Positions 42,879 through 51,243 of a stretch of 64,000 bases of DNA are shown here, one piece after another; position 1 is the first letter of the stretch; each line of letters begins with the position of its first letter. A program made the position numbers and the translations under genes. The notes beneath the pieces were generated by a model. The model was not told the DNA's origin, made no database searches, and worked only from the letters and a program-made list of their open reading frames with translations. Source of the DNA: Streptomyces rugosispiralis. GTDB taxonomy: Bacteria; Actinomycetota; Actinomycetes; Streptomycetales; Streptomycetaceae. The stretch covers positions 1 through 64,000 of the forward strand of contig NZ_JANIAA010000039.1 in assembly GCF_024505145.1 (NCBI RefSeq). Direction: 5' to 3'.

Positions 42879-44933
42879 GTGACCGACGTCAGTCGCCGTA
42901 GGTTTCTGCAACTCGCTGCGGGTACAGCCGCGGCGTCCAGTCTGTCCGCCGGGATTGCGCGGGCCGCGTCGATTCCGCCCGCCGCCGGGAGCGGCACGCT
43001 CGACGACGTTCAGCATGTCGTGGTGTTGATGCAGGAGAACCGGTCGTTCGACCACTACTTCGGGACGCTCCGCGGGGTGCGGGGCTTTGGTGATCCGCGC
43101 CCGCTCGTGCTGCCGTCGGGGAAGACCGCTTTCTACCAGGCGGCGACCTCGGGGCGGGAGACGCCGCCGTTCCGTCCGGACGCGGACGACCTGGGCCTGC
43201 AGTTCATCCAGGACCTCGACCATAGTTGGTCCGGCACGCACGCGGCGTGGAACGGCGGCGCGTACGACCGGTGGATCCCGGCGAAGTCGACGACCACGAT
43301 GGCGTATCTGACCCGTGAGGACATCCCGTACCACTACGCGTTGGCGGACGCGTTCACGGTGTGCGACGCCTACCACTGCTCGATGCTGAGCTCCACCGAC
43401 CCCAACCGGTACTACATGTACACCGGTTACGCCGGGAACGACGGCAGGGGCGGCGGGCCGGTACTCGGCAACGAGGAGGCCGGCTACTCGTGGACCACGT
43501 TCCCGGAGATCCTTCAGCGGTCCGGCGTGTCCTGGGGTGTCTACCAGGACATCGGCACCGGGCTGGACGCCGCCGGCCACTGGGGGTGGACCAGCGATTC
43601 GTTCATCGGGAACTACGGGGACAACTCGCTGCTGTACTTCGACAACTACCGCAACGCGAAGCCCGGCGACGCCCTGTACGAGAAGGCCCGCACCGGCACG
43701 AACGCGGCTGCCGGCGACGGCTTCTTCGACCGGCTGCGCGCCGATGTCGCGGCCGGCACGTTGCCGCAGGTCTCCTGGATCGCCGCCCCCGAGGCGTTCT
43801 CCGAGCATCCGAACTGGCCGGCGAACTACGGCGCCTGGTATGTCTCGCAGGTTCTGGACGCGCTGACCTCCAACCCGCAGGTGTGGAGCCGTACGGCGCT
43901 GCTGGTGACCTACGACGAGAACGACGGGTTCTTCGACCATGTGACCCCGCCGTTCCCGCCCGCCTCCGCGGCCCGGGGGCTGTCGACCGCCGACGTGACG
44001 CAGGATCTGTTCGCCGGGTCTTCCGGCTATGGCGCGGGACCGTACGGGCTCGGCCCGCGCGTGCCGATGCTCGTCATCTCCCCGTGGAGCACCGGAGGGT
44101 GGGTGTGCTCGCAGACTTTCGACCACACCTCCATCGTGCAGTTCATCGAGAAGCGTTTCGGCGTTCACAACCCGAACGTGTCCGCGTGGCGCCGCGCGGT
44201 GTGCGGCGACCTCACCTCCGCGTTCGACTTCTCCGGCAGCGATGCCGGCGTGCCCGCCCTGCCCGACACCACCGGCTACGCCCCGCCGAACCACGACAAC
44301 CCCGGCGACTACGTGCCCGCGCCGCCGGCCACCGGCACGCTGCCCAGGCAGGAGAGCGGGCTGCGCAACGCCCGGCCGCTGCCGTACGACCTGGTCGTGG
44401 ACACCAAGGCGGTGGGCGGCAGGATGCGGTTCACCTTCACCAGCCTCGGTGCGGCGGGGGCGTCGTTCCATGTCACATCGGCCACCCGCGGCGACGGTCC
44501 CTGGCCGTACACGGTCGAGGGCGGCAAGAGCCTGACCGACAGTTGGGCGCTGCCCGGCAGCCGCTACGACTTCTCCGTCTACGGCCCCAACGGGTTCCTG
44601 CGCCGCCAGGCCGGCACCAACACCGCCGTCGGTCCCGAGGTCACCGCCCGCCACGACAACGCCGCCGGGCAGGTCACGCTGACGTTCACCAACGCCGGCA
44701 GCACCTCCGTCACCTTCACCGCCACCGACGCGTACGCACCCGACGACCACTACTCCTACACCGTGCAGCCCGGCGCCTCCCGGACGGTCCCCGCCTGGGG
44801 CGTGCCCGCCGGCCACCACTGGTACGACGTCACCGTCACCTCCAACACCGACAGCGCGTTCGTGCGACGGTTCGCCGGGCACGTCGAGACCGGCACAGCC
44901 GGCACCAGCGACCCCGCAACCACCACCACCTGA
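42879..44933 (+). CDS. Secreted phosphocholine-specific-type phospholipase C
   Basis: 684 aa from the GTG with AGGAG six bases upstream; the frame is open 93 bases further back but without a signal. A Tat signal (SRRRFLQLAAGTAAASSLSA) opens it. The phosphoesterase domain has VVVLMQENRSFDHYFGTLRG near residue 48 and VTYDENDGFFDHVTPPFPP near 345 (metal ligands). Two C-terminal beta domains, typical of this family (DUF756), begin near 500 and 590 (RMRFTFTSLGAAGASFHV, QVTLTFTNAGSTSVTFTA). It releases phosphate head groups from lipids. It follows the LacI-controlled gene, with a hairpin between, so co-control is uncertain. Confidence 0.9.
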   Translation: MTDVSRRRFLQLAAGTAAASSLSAGIARAASIPPAAGSGTLDDVQHVVVLMQENRSFDHYFGTLRGVRGFGDPRPLVLPSGKTAFYQAATSGRETPPFRPDADDLGLQFIQDLDHSWSGTHAAWNGGAYDRWIPAKSTTTMAYLTREDIPYHYALADAFTVCDAYHCSMLSSTDPNRYYMYTGYAGNDGRGGGPVLGNEEAGYSWTTFPEILQRSGVSWGVYQDIGTGLDAAGHWGWTSDSFIGNYGDNSLLYFDNYRNAKPGDALYEKARTGTNAAAGDGFFDRLRADVAAGTLPQVSWIAAPEAFSEHPNWPANYGAWYVSQVLDALTSNPQVWSRTALLVTYDENDGFFDHVTPPFPPASAARGLSTADVTQDLFAGSSGYGAGPYGLGPRVPMLVISPWSTGGWVCSQTFDHTSIVQFIEKRFGVHNPNVSAWRRAVCGDLTSAFDFSGSDAGVPALPDTTGYAPPNHDNPGDYVPAPPATGTLPRQESGLRNARPLPYDLVVDTKAVGGRMRFTFTSLGAAGASFHVTSATRGDGPWPYTVEGGKSLTDSWALPGSRYDFSVYGPNGFLRRQAGTNTAVGPEVTARHDNAAGQVTLTFTNAGSTSVTFTATDAYAPDDHYSYTVQPGASRTVPAWGVPAGHHWYDVTVTSNTDSAFVRRFAGHVETGTAGTSDPATTTT

Positions 44934-45396
44934 TCTTCCCCCGCGACCAGAGCTGCCGCCGGGGGCCGGGCCCAGATCGGCTCTGGCCCGTAGTCGGTGG
45001 TGACGTCGAGTAGCCGTCCCTGATCACGAGCTTGTGATAGATGTCAACTCCCTTGTGGAGACGGTGCTTTCCGGGCTTGCGGCGCTGGTCGTCGAGGGCG
45101 TGGCGGACGGCGGCGGCGCGGTGGTGGTCACGGCCCGCACTCGGGATGCAGTCGTGCCATGTCCGCGGCGTCGACCGAGAACGAGATGGCTTGTGCCGCG
45201 GTGAACGTGCCCCAGCGGACGAGCACGTCGTGTGCTTGGAGGACCGGGCCGGCCCCGCCGGCTCGCCTCTTCGGCGTGCTGGTCGGCGTAGGAGCCGCCG
45301 TGGTGGGAAGCGTGTCAGGAGGGTCGCTGGTTTCGGCTGTGCGACGGTGGACCGCCGACCGGCCTGGAGCCGAGGTCGAGCGGGGGCGCGAGCCGG
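44934..45396. other. Relic region downstream of the phnJ remnant
   Basis: No intact gene. On the minus strand PVLQAHDVLVRWG (about 45235) could be the first residues of an ABC ATPase such as PhnK, but no Walker motif follows. Further on, LHKGVDIYHKLVIRDGY looks coding without a known family. Confidence 0.35.
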
Positions 45397-45728
45397 GGTC
45401 GCGGTGCTCGGCGCACCAGTCGGTGTCGCTGCAGATCCACCGACCACCGGCGCCGGTCGGGTCGGGGACTTCGACGAGGTAGCTGGTGTCGCTGCCACAG
45501 CGGGCGCAGCGGCCGGGGCGGGATTCGACGGTGAATTCCAGGTCGTCGAAGGTGAGCGGTTCGACGCGGGTGTGCGGGGGGATCGCGTGGATCCGGCTTT
45601 CCCGGCCGGCACCGAAGACGGTGATGTGCGTAGTCCCCTTCGGCATGCATCCGAAGCGCTTCGTCCAGGCGTCGCTCCACGGTGCGCAGGGGCTCGGGAA
45701 CCGGGACCTGCAAGACGACCGGACCCCC
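45397..45728 (-). pseudogene. phnJ: C-P lyase core protein PhnJ relic
   Basis: One minus-strand frame reads GGPVVLQVPVPEPLRTVERR; after a one-base shift near 45646 a second frame continues FGAGRESRIHAIPPHTRVEP, LTFDDLEFTVE, then CARCGSDTSYLVEVPD and CSDTDWCAEHRD. This matches the C-terminal half of PhnJ, the radical-SAM carbon-phosphorus lyase. The four Cys that bind the iron-sulfur cluster and form the thiyl radical are all kept (C-x2-C, C-SDTDW-C). The first half is missing or unreadable, though a weak match may extend to about 45860. Now non-functional. Confidence 0.75.
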
Positions 45729-45990
45729 CTCCGCCTGGACAGCTGTCGGGGGTGGTCCGGCTGGGGTCCGTCCCCGCCAGCCACCGGCCCCTGAGCATTG
45801 ATCTGCGAGGATGTGTCTCGTGCGGCGACCATCGGTAACCGGCGGATCACGGGTTTGTCGGCCGAGGTGATCGCTCAACTCCTCGCCGCGCGGTACGTCC
45901 GTTGCAGCAGGAACGGCACCAGGCCACACTCGCGTCCCGGCCACGGGAAGGCACGTGACATTCGCAGCGGGAGGTCGGTGAAGTCTGCGG

Positions 45991-47214
45991 TCACAGCCGA
46001 TCCTTCACGAGGCGGCCAGCCTGCATGACGAGCAGGATGTTGTCCGGGTCGGCGAGGCTGGCGATGCCGTGGAGCGGGTCGGTCCGACACACGACAAGAT
46101 CAGCGAGCTTCCCCGGTTCGATCGTGCCGAGGTCGGTGTCGAGGCCCAGGAGCCGGGCTGCGACACGGGTGCCGGCCTCGATCGCGCCCATGGGGGAGAG
46201 GCCGAGGTCGACGAGATACGCCAGTTCGCGCAGGTTGTGTCCATGCGAGGTCACCCCGGAGTCGGTGCCGAGTGCTATGGGTACGCCTCGGCGGATCGCC
46301 TCCGCGACTCGTTCCATCGCGAGTGCGGACCACCGGATTTTCTTCTGGTAAAGGAAGTCGGGCACTGAGCCCGGCTCTGGGATGGTGGCCGCGGTGGTGA
46401 GCGTCGGCACGAGTATGGTGCCGTGTTCGAGCATGAGGTCGATTGTCTCGTCGTCGATGCCGTAGCCGTGTTCGATGCTGGTGACGCCGGCGAGGACGGC
46501 GTTGCGGATGCCAGAGGTGCCTTGGGCGTGCGCGGCGACCGGTCGCCCGCGGTGTCGGAGCGCTTCGTCGACGATGGCGGCCATCTCGTCGGTTGCGAGC
46601 CCTTCGTCGTCAGGCTGGTCCGTCGGGCTGCTCACGCCGCCTGTGGCGCACACCTTGATCACGTCGGCGCCGGCCCGGATGACGCGGCGTGTTGCGATTC
46701 GGGCTTCGCCGACGGTGTCGGCGATCTCCGTCCAGGGCTGCGGGCGGAGCGCATCGATGTCGATCCCACTGGGTTGTGTGAAGTCGGCGTGCCCGCCGGT
46801 GTGGCTGATCATCCGGATGGCTACCTGCAGGCGCGGCCCCTCCACCAGGCCGGCCGTCACTGCCTCTCGGTATCCGGCGTCGAGGCCGCCGAGGTCACGC
46901 GCGGTGGTGACGCCGGCCACGAGGGTCCGGCGGAGGCGCTCCGCGGTCTGGAAGGTGGCGAGTGACGCCCAGTGCGGGGGCGGCTCCAGCAGTTCGCTGA
47001 CGTGTCCGAGACCGAAATGCACGTGGCAGTCGATGAAGCCTGGCGCCACGGTACGGCCACCGAGATCGATGACGGTCTCGTCCGGGGCCGGCATCGCCCC
47101 GGGCCCGGTACCGGCGTGAGTGATACGGCCGAAGGCATCGATGGCGATGGTCGCACCGTCAACCGGCGTTGTGCCGGTGCCGTCGATGAGCCGTGCGTTG
47201 ATCAGCTGAGTCAC
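45991..47214 (-). CDS. Amidohydrolase (imidazolonepropionase/Xaa-Pro dipeptidase-like)
   Basis: 407 aa. Metal-dependent amidohydrolase with the first metal motif GFIDCHVHFGLG near residue 60, a Lys region ADVIKVCATGGVSSPTDQPD near 185, His residues in VAAHAQGTSGIRNAV and SIEHGYGID near 225-250, and the last Asp in IALGTDSGVTSHGHNLRELA near 320. It belongs to the subgroup that cleaves cyclic amides or dipeptides. It faces the RpiR gene across a short intergenic region, and is the probable target of that regulator. Despite the nearby phnJ relic it does not look like PhnM. Confidence 0.87.
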   Translation of the reverse strand: MTQLINARLIDGTGTTPVDGATIAIDAFGRITHAGTGPGAMPAPDETVIDLGGRTVAPGFIDCHVHFGLGHVSELLEPPPHWASLATFQTAERLRRTLVAGVTTARDLGGLDAGYREAVTAGLVEGPRLQVAIRMISHTGGHADFTQPSGIDIDALRPQPWTEIADTVGEARIATRRVIRAGADVIKVCATGGVSSPTDQPDDEGLATDEMAAIVDEALRHRGRPVAAHAQGTSGIRNAVLAGVTSIEHGYGIDDETIDLMLEHGTILVPTLTTAATIPEPGSVPDFLYQKKIRWSALAMERVAEAIRRGVPIALGTDSGVTSHGHNLRELAYLVDLGLSPMGAIEAGTRVAARLLGLDTDLGTIEPGKLADLVVCRTDPLHGIASLADPDNILLVMQAGRLVKDRL

Positions 47215-47292
47215 GTAGAGCTCCGTCCAACAGAGGAGAATTTCATTCCATAGTCACGGCCAATCGAGGCACCAGTATTGCATGTGAGACGT

Positions 47293-47333
47293 TGTTCCCT
47301 GGGGTACACTGGCGCCGCAACAATATTCCCTGG
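47293..47333. promoter_or_regulatory. Direct-repeat operator candidate for the RpiR protein
   Basis: TTCCCTGG occurs at 47295-47302 and 47326-47333, 31 bases apart (about three helical turns), each preceded by an A/T-rich tetramer. TACACT at 47305 may be a -10 element. Between the divergent amidohydrolase and RpiR genes. Confidence 0.5.
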
Positions 47334-47351
47334 ATGGAGGAAGGGGCGGGG

Positions 47352-48305
47352 ATGGCGGCTAAGGCAGCCCGACGTCAGGGGGCTGACGGGGACGGCGCAC
47401 AGGGCTTGGGTCCTCAGAACCTTCCGGCCGGGCAGTCGACCGGCCCGCTGACCAGCGGTGCGGTCCTTGCGCAGATTCAGGCTGCGGCGCCGTCGCTCGT
47501 GCCCAGTGCGCGTCGGGCCATGGAGGTGATCATCGCCGACCCCGAGGCAGCCACCAGATACTCCGCCGCAGACCTTGCCGCGCGTGCTGACACGGCGGCA
47601 TCAACCGTGGTCAGAGCCTGCCAGCAAGCCGGGTTCAAGGGTTTCCAGGATCTGAAGCTGGCCTTGGTCCGTGACCTGGCCTTGCGCGGCGCCGACCAGC
47701 TGGTGTTCGCCGACGAGCTGGATACCGACTCGCCTCCGGACGCGGTGTTGCACACCATCCTCGCGGCCAGCAGCCGTGCGCTGTCCGATGCGATCAGCAC
47801 GGTCGACCCGGTGGCATTCGCCGGTGCGTTGGCCGCCCTGCGTACCCGCCAGAAGGTGTTCTTCGTCGGTAACGGCCAGTCGACCACGCCCGTCCGAGAT
47901 GCGGCACACCGCATGCGGATGCTGGGGCTGGCCACGGCAGCGCCGATGGACGCGATTACACAGCACATCGCTGCTCGGCAGTTGGGCGAAAGCGGCGTCT
48001 GCCTGGCAATGAGCCACAGCGGCGCGACACGCGAGACAGTGCTGGCCGCAGAGACCGCGAAGGCGGGCGGCGCCTACGTCATCGCGGTGACGAGCTTTCA
48101 CGGCTCGCCGCTGGCCGACATCGCGGACGCGCCTCTCATCGCGGGCAGCCCGGGGCAGGGTTTCCGACTGGAGGCCACGGCCAGCCGATTGGCACATCTG
48201 GCGATCACCGACGCGCTGTTCGTCGGGCTCGCCCTGCGCGATCCGGAGCGGTCCAGGGCGTACCTGAACGCGATCGCGGACGTCCACGCAGAGCACATGC
48301 TGTGA
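47352..48305 (+). CDS. MurR/RpiR-family regulator
   Basis: 317 aa from the ATG following GGAGGAAGGGGCGGGG. N-terminal helix-turn-helix at about 45-105 (SLVPSARRAMEVIIADPEAA, then YSAADLAARADTAASTVVRA, CQQAGFKGFQDLK). SIS sugar-phosphate-binding domain at about 150-290 (KVFFVGNGQSTTPVRDAAHR, then AMSHSGATRETVLAAETAK). It probably senses a phosphorylated sugar or amino-sugar. It is divergent from the amidohydrolase, with direct repeats between. Confidence 0.9.
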   Translation: MAAKAARRQGADGDGAQGLGPQNLPAGQSTGPLTSGAVLAQIQAAAPSLVPSARRAMEVIIADPEAATRYSAADLAARADTAASTVVRACQQAGFKGFQDLKLALVRDLALRGADQLVFADELDTDSPPDAVLHTILAASSRALSDAISTVDPVAFAGALAALRTRQKVFFVGNGQSTTPVRDAAHRMRMLGLATAAPMDAITQHIAARQLGESGVCLAMSHSGATRETVLAAETAKAGGAYVIAVTSFHGSPLADIADAPLIAGSPGQGFRLEATASRLAHLAITDALFVGLALRDPERSRAYLNAIADVHAEHML

Positions 48306-48322
48306 GGGACGACCGGGTCCAT

Positions 48323-48405
48323 GGTGAGTCCCTCCAGTACGCCGGTGAGTCCTCCAACACAGCGGTGAGTCCCTTCACTACAGCGGTGAGTCCCTCGAGC
48401 ACAGC
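48323..48405 (+). repeat. Four imperfect 20-21-bp tandem repeats
   Basis: Units begin ggtgagtcc at 48323, 48344, 48364 and 48385. The matching site at 63952 has one unit only, so the array is an expansion at the start of the broken hydrolase gene. Confidence 0.85.
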
Positions 48406-48750
48406 GAAGGGCTCCCGCTCCTGACCTATCTGCGGGTGGGCGATCCCGGTCGGCCCCTCGTCGTGTTCCTGTCGGCGGCGGCCGCCTGGCTCGCATCAGT
48501 TACGGGCACCCGGACGGTCGCCCGGACGACTTTCTCGCACATTGGCTGGCGGCACGTGGATTCACGGTACTCGCGCTGTCGTATCCGTCGGACCATCCGG
48601 CCTTCCCGGCGGCGCACCCGGAATTGACCGTCGACCGGTGGGGTGCGGCGGCAGCGGTGCTCACCCAACGGATCGTCGCCGAGCACCAGCTCGGGGCCGG
48701 AGTCATCCTGTGCGACTGGAGCATGGCCGGCCGATGCGTTCTACCGTTCG

Positions 48751-48822
48751 CCCGGACCGCCCGGACCGCCCGGACCGCCCGGACCGCCCGGACCGCCCGG
48801 ACCGCCCGGACCGCCCGGACCG
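48751..48822 (+). repeat. 9-bp minisatellite (cccggaccg), eight copies
   Basis: Eight exact copies inside the broken hydrolase gene, encoding repeated ART in the relevant frame. Frame-neutral by itself, but the coding frame changes just after it. Confidence 0.95.
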
Positions 48823-49482
48823 CCCGGCGGGTCGGCCTCGATCTGCGGTGCTTCGTGTCGCTCGCGGCTTCGGCTCCGCTGCCCGGCCCGTACCGGTCCC
48901 TCCGGCAGGCCAGCCATTGACCCCCGAGGGTCTGTGGGAAGCCGCCCTGGGGCAGTCGTCGGCGCGGCTTGACAACTGGTACGGGCAGATCTCTGCTCAG
49001 GCGGAACAGGGCAGGCCGATCATGTCGCGGGAGGAGTACGTACGGCACTACCTGGGCCGGCACTCGGTCGGTCTGCGTGGTGAGGCGCAGCGCTGGGACG
49101 GGGCGGCCGACGTCCATGACGCCGAGGCCGCGATCCGGGAGACCGGGGTGGGACGGTGGGCGGAGTTCCCCATATGCGAGGCCGTCGTCCCGGAGGGCGC
49201 ACAGGACGCTCGGCAGGCCCTGTGCGATCACCTCACCTGGTCGGCGATCACCGCCTACTCACTGGGATGGCGCCTGTCGGATGCGACGGGCGCTGCCGGC
49301 CGACATCTGGGCGGGCCTGACCGCGACCAGTCGGCGGCTGTCCACGGACCTGGTCCGTTTCATGCCCGGCAACCACTTCTTCTTCCTCGGCGCCGCCGGT
49401 GCCCGCCGCGCGGCACGCCACATCGAGGAGCTCTGGCAGGCCGCCGCCTGGTCGGCACGCCCGCCCGCTGGCGGGAGGTGTG

Positions 49483-49914
49483 ATGACCCACGCCGTCATC
49501 CAGCAACTCCTGGACGGAATCGAACCGCGCGAACGTCAACTTGCCGAGTAGATCGGCGAACTCGCCGCCCGCCTGCGTGAGGCGCGGGCTGAGCGCGAGG
49601 CCTTGGCGACCACGGCCAAGACCGTCCGCGCGATGGCCGCCGACCTCGACCTCGAGCGGCCGCCGACCCCGGCGCTGCCGGACGGTGCGGCCTACCAGCA
49701 GATCATGGACGTATTCGACCACGAACGCCGACCGCTTCGCGCCCGCGAGCTATGCCTCGCGCTGGACCTGCCCTTGATGCCCAAGCACGTCGAAGGCACC
49801 CGCGCGAAACTCAAACGCCTGGTCAGCCTCGGATTCCTCGATGAGACCGAACCCGGACTGTTCGCACAGCACGGCCTTCAGGCCCCGACAGCCCCCGCCG
49901 ACCAGCAATCCTGA
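49483..49914 (+). pseudogene. Coiled-coil/winged-helix protein with in-frame amber codon
   Basis: ATG with GGGAGG upstream opens MTHAVIQQLLDGIEPRERQL then AE, followed by TAG (49549-49551). The same frame then continues IGELAARLREARAEREALAT, the coiled coil, and AYQQIMDVFDHERRPLRARE then LCLALDLPLMPKHVEGTRAK, a winged-helix-like end seen in Streptomyces proteins of 140-150 aa. Relatives have Gln or Glu there, so CAG to TAG is the simplest change. A shorter product from ATG 49603 (103 aa) is possible. Confidence 0.65.
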
Positions 49915-49977
49915 TCCAGGCCAACTGGCAAAACCTTACAAGACTCGCTTATTGCCCGCTGAGCTCGCGCGTTGGCG

Positions 49978-51141
49978 TCAGAATCGAAGAGTGCGCAGGC
50001 CGGTGCGGATTTCGCTGACCAGGATCTCGGGCTGTTCCAAGGCCGCGAAGTGCCCGCCCTTGTCGGCCTCGCCGTAGTGGATCAGATTGCTGTAGGTGTC
50101 TTCGATCCAGCTACGTGGCACGCGTGGGATGTCCCTCGGGAAGACGGTCACCGCGACCGGAAGCGTCACCTTCGGGCCGGCGAAAGTGAGCGACTTGTTC
50201 TCCCAGTAGATGCGGCCGGACGACGCTGCGCTGTTGGTGAACCAGTAGAGGGATATCGCGTCGAGCATGTCGTCGATGCTGAGAGCGTCCTCGGCGAGCC
50301 CGTGGTTGTCGGTCTTGGACTGGAACTTCTCGTAGATCCAGGCTGCCTGGCCGGCGGGGGAGTCCGCCAGGGCGAACGCTACCGTCTCCGGCTTCGTGCC
50401 CTGAAGGTGGTTAGACCCACCGAGATCGCCGGTGTAGAGGGCGAGGGTCTCCACGGCGTAGCGCTGTTCGGGCGACAAGGTGTCGGGTATCTGTGCGGGA
50501 AAGGCGTACTGGGTGTTCAGATGGATTCCGAGAAGCCCCTCGGGTTGCATGGCCCCGAGGGCGGTGGTGACGACGGCACCCCAATCGCCGCCTTGCGCGG
50601 CCCATCTCGTGTAGCCGAGACGCTTCATCAGCTCCACCCATGCGCTTGCGATGCGCGATACAGCCCACCCGGTCTCCGTGGGCTTCTGGGAGAACCCGAA
50701 CCCGGGGAGCGACGGGACGACGACATCGAACGAATCGGCGGCGTCTCCTCCGAACGAAACCGGATCGGTCAGCGGGCCGATCAGCTTCAGGAACTCGACG
50801 ATCGAGCCCGGCCATCCATGCGTGAGTATCAGCGGCATCGCGTGGGGATTCTTGGACCTGACGTGGATGAAGTGGATGTCCAGTCCATCAATCTCGGTCA
50901 GGAACTGGGGGAAGCGATTGAGCTCGGACTCGAAGCGCCGCCAGTCGTAGCCGCGCTCCCAGTAGTCGACCAGAGATCTGGCGTTCTCTACACGGACCCC
51001 TTGCGACCAGTCGCCCACCGTTTCCGGATCCGGCCATCGAGTTCTGGCCAGTCGCTGCTTGACGTCGTCGATCGCCGATTCCGGGATCGAGACGGTGAAC
51101 GGGCGGACGAGGGCCGAGGTAGGCGGCGTCGGTGCGGTCAT
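49978..51141 (-). CDS. Epoxide hydrolase family protein
   Basis: 387 aa. N-terminal EHN domain at about 10-110 (VRPFTVSIPESAIDDVKQRL, RWPDPETVGDWSQGV), the microsomal-type epoxide-hydrolase start. Then HGWPGSIVEFLKLIGPL near 120, the nucleophile elbow AAQGGDWGAVVTTALG near 190 (Asp) and the His of GGHFAALEQPE near 368. It opens epoxides to diols; the substrate is unknown. It is divergent from a TetR gene with a long palindrome between, so induction by an epoxide-like compound is likely. Confidence 0.92.
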   Translation of the reverse strand: MTAPTPPTSALVRPFTVSIPESAIDDVKQRLARTRWPDPETVGDWSQGVRVENARSLVDYWERGYDWRRFESELNRFPQFLTEIDGLDIHFIHVRSKNPHAMPLILTHGWPGSIVEFLKLIGPLTDPVSFGGDAADSFDVVVPSLPGFGFSQKPTETGWAVSRIASAWVELMKRLGYTRWAAQGGDWGAVVTTALGAMQPEGLLGIHLNTQYAFPAQIPDTLSPEQRYAVETLALYTGDLGGSNHLQGTKPETVAFALADSPAGQAAWIYEKFQSKTDNHGLAEDALSIDDMLDAISLYWFTNSAASSGRIYWENKSLTFAGPKVTLPVAVTVFPRDIPRVPRSWIEDTYSNLIHYGEADKGGHFAALEQPEILVSEIRTGLRTLRF

Positions 51142-51189
51142 GGCCTTCTTCCCTTCTCCTGAGCTTCGAAGCACAGCGCAACTCTCCGC

Positions 51190-51232
51190 TGCACATCGGT
51201 GTACAGTGAATCTCACTGTACACCGGTGTGCA
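51190..51232. promoter_or_regulatory. 43-bp near-perfect palindrome, TetR operator
   Basis: Arms of 20 bases (51190-51209 and 51213-51232) with one mismatch around a three-base centre. The core GTGTACAGTGA/TCACTGTACAC is perfect. It lies between the divergent epoxide hydrolase and TetR genes and abuts both starts. Confidence 0.88.
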
Positions 51233-51243
51233 ATACTGGTGCC

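Larger units (their letters stand above)
48309..49480 (+). pseudogene. Alpha/beta-hydrolase-like gene broken by several frameshifts
   Basis: The product is readable only by changing frame. ESLEHSEGLPLLTYLRVGDP then GRPLVVFL is followed, in another frame, by ISYGHPDGRPDDFLAHWLAA and ALSYPSDHPAFPAAHPELTV. After a minisatellite, a third frame gives GLWEAALGQSSARLDNWYGQ and REEYVRHYLGRHSV. A fourth gives STDLVRFMPGNHFFFLGAAG. At least three shifts are needed. The opening resembles the gene beginning at 63908. Four tandem copies of a 20-21-bp unit lie at its start. No catalytic triad could be confirmed. Function is lost. Confidence 0.75.

Noticed and set aside
45128..45850. Intact 240-residue minus-strand gene
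   Set aside because: Only its middle part (PhnJ-like) reads as protein; the first 65 residues are out of frame with the preceding PhnJ-like piece, so it is a relic.
45991..47214. Amidohydrolase as PhnM of the lost C-P lyase operon
   Set aside because: Motifs (GFIDCHVHFG, VIKVCATGG, EHGYGID) fit the imidazolonepropionase/dipeptidase group, and it pairs with its own RpiR regulator.
48323..48405. Possible CRISPR array
   Set aside because: The repeats are directly adjacent without spacers, of uneven length, and lie at the start of a broken protein gene.
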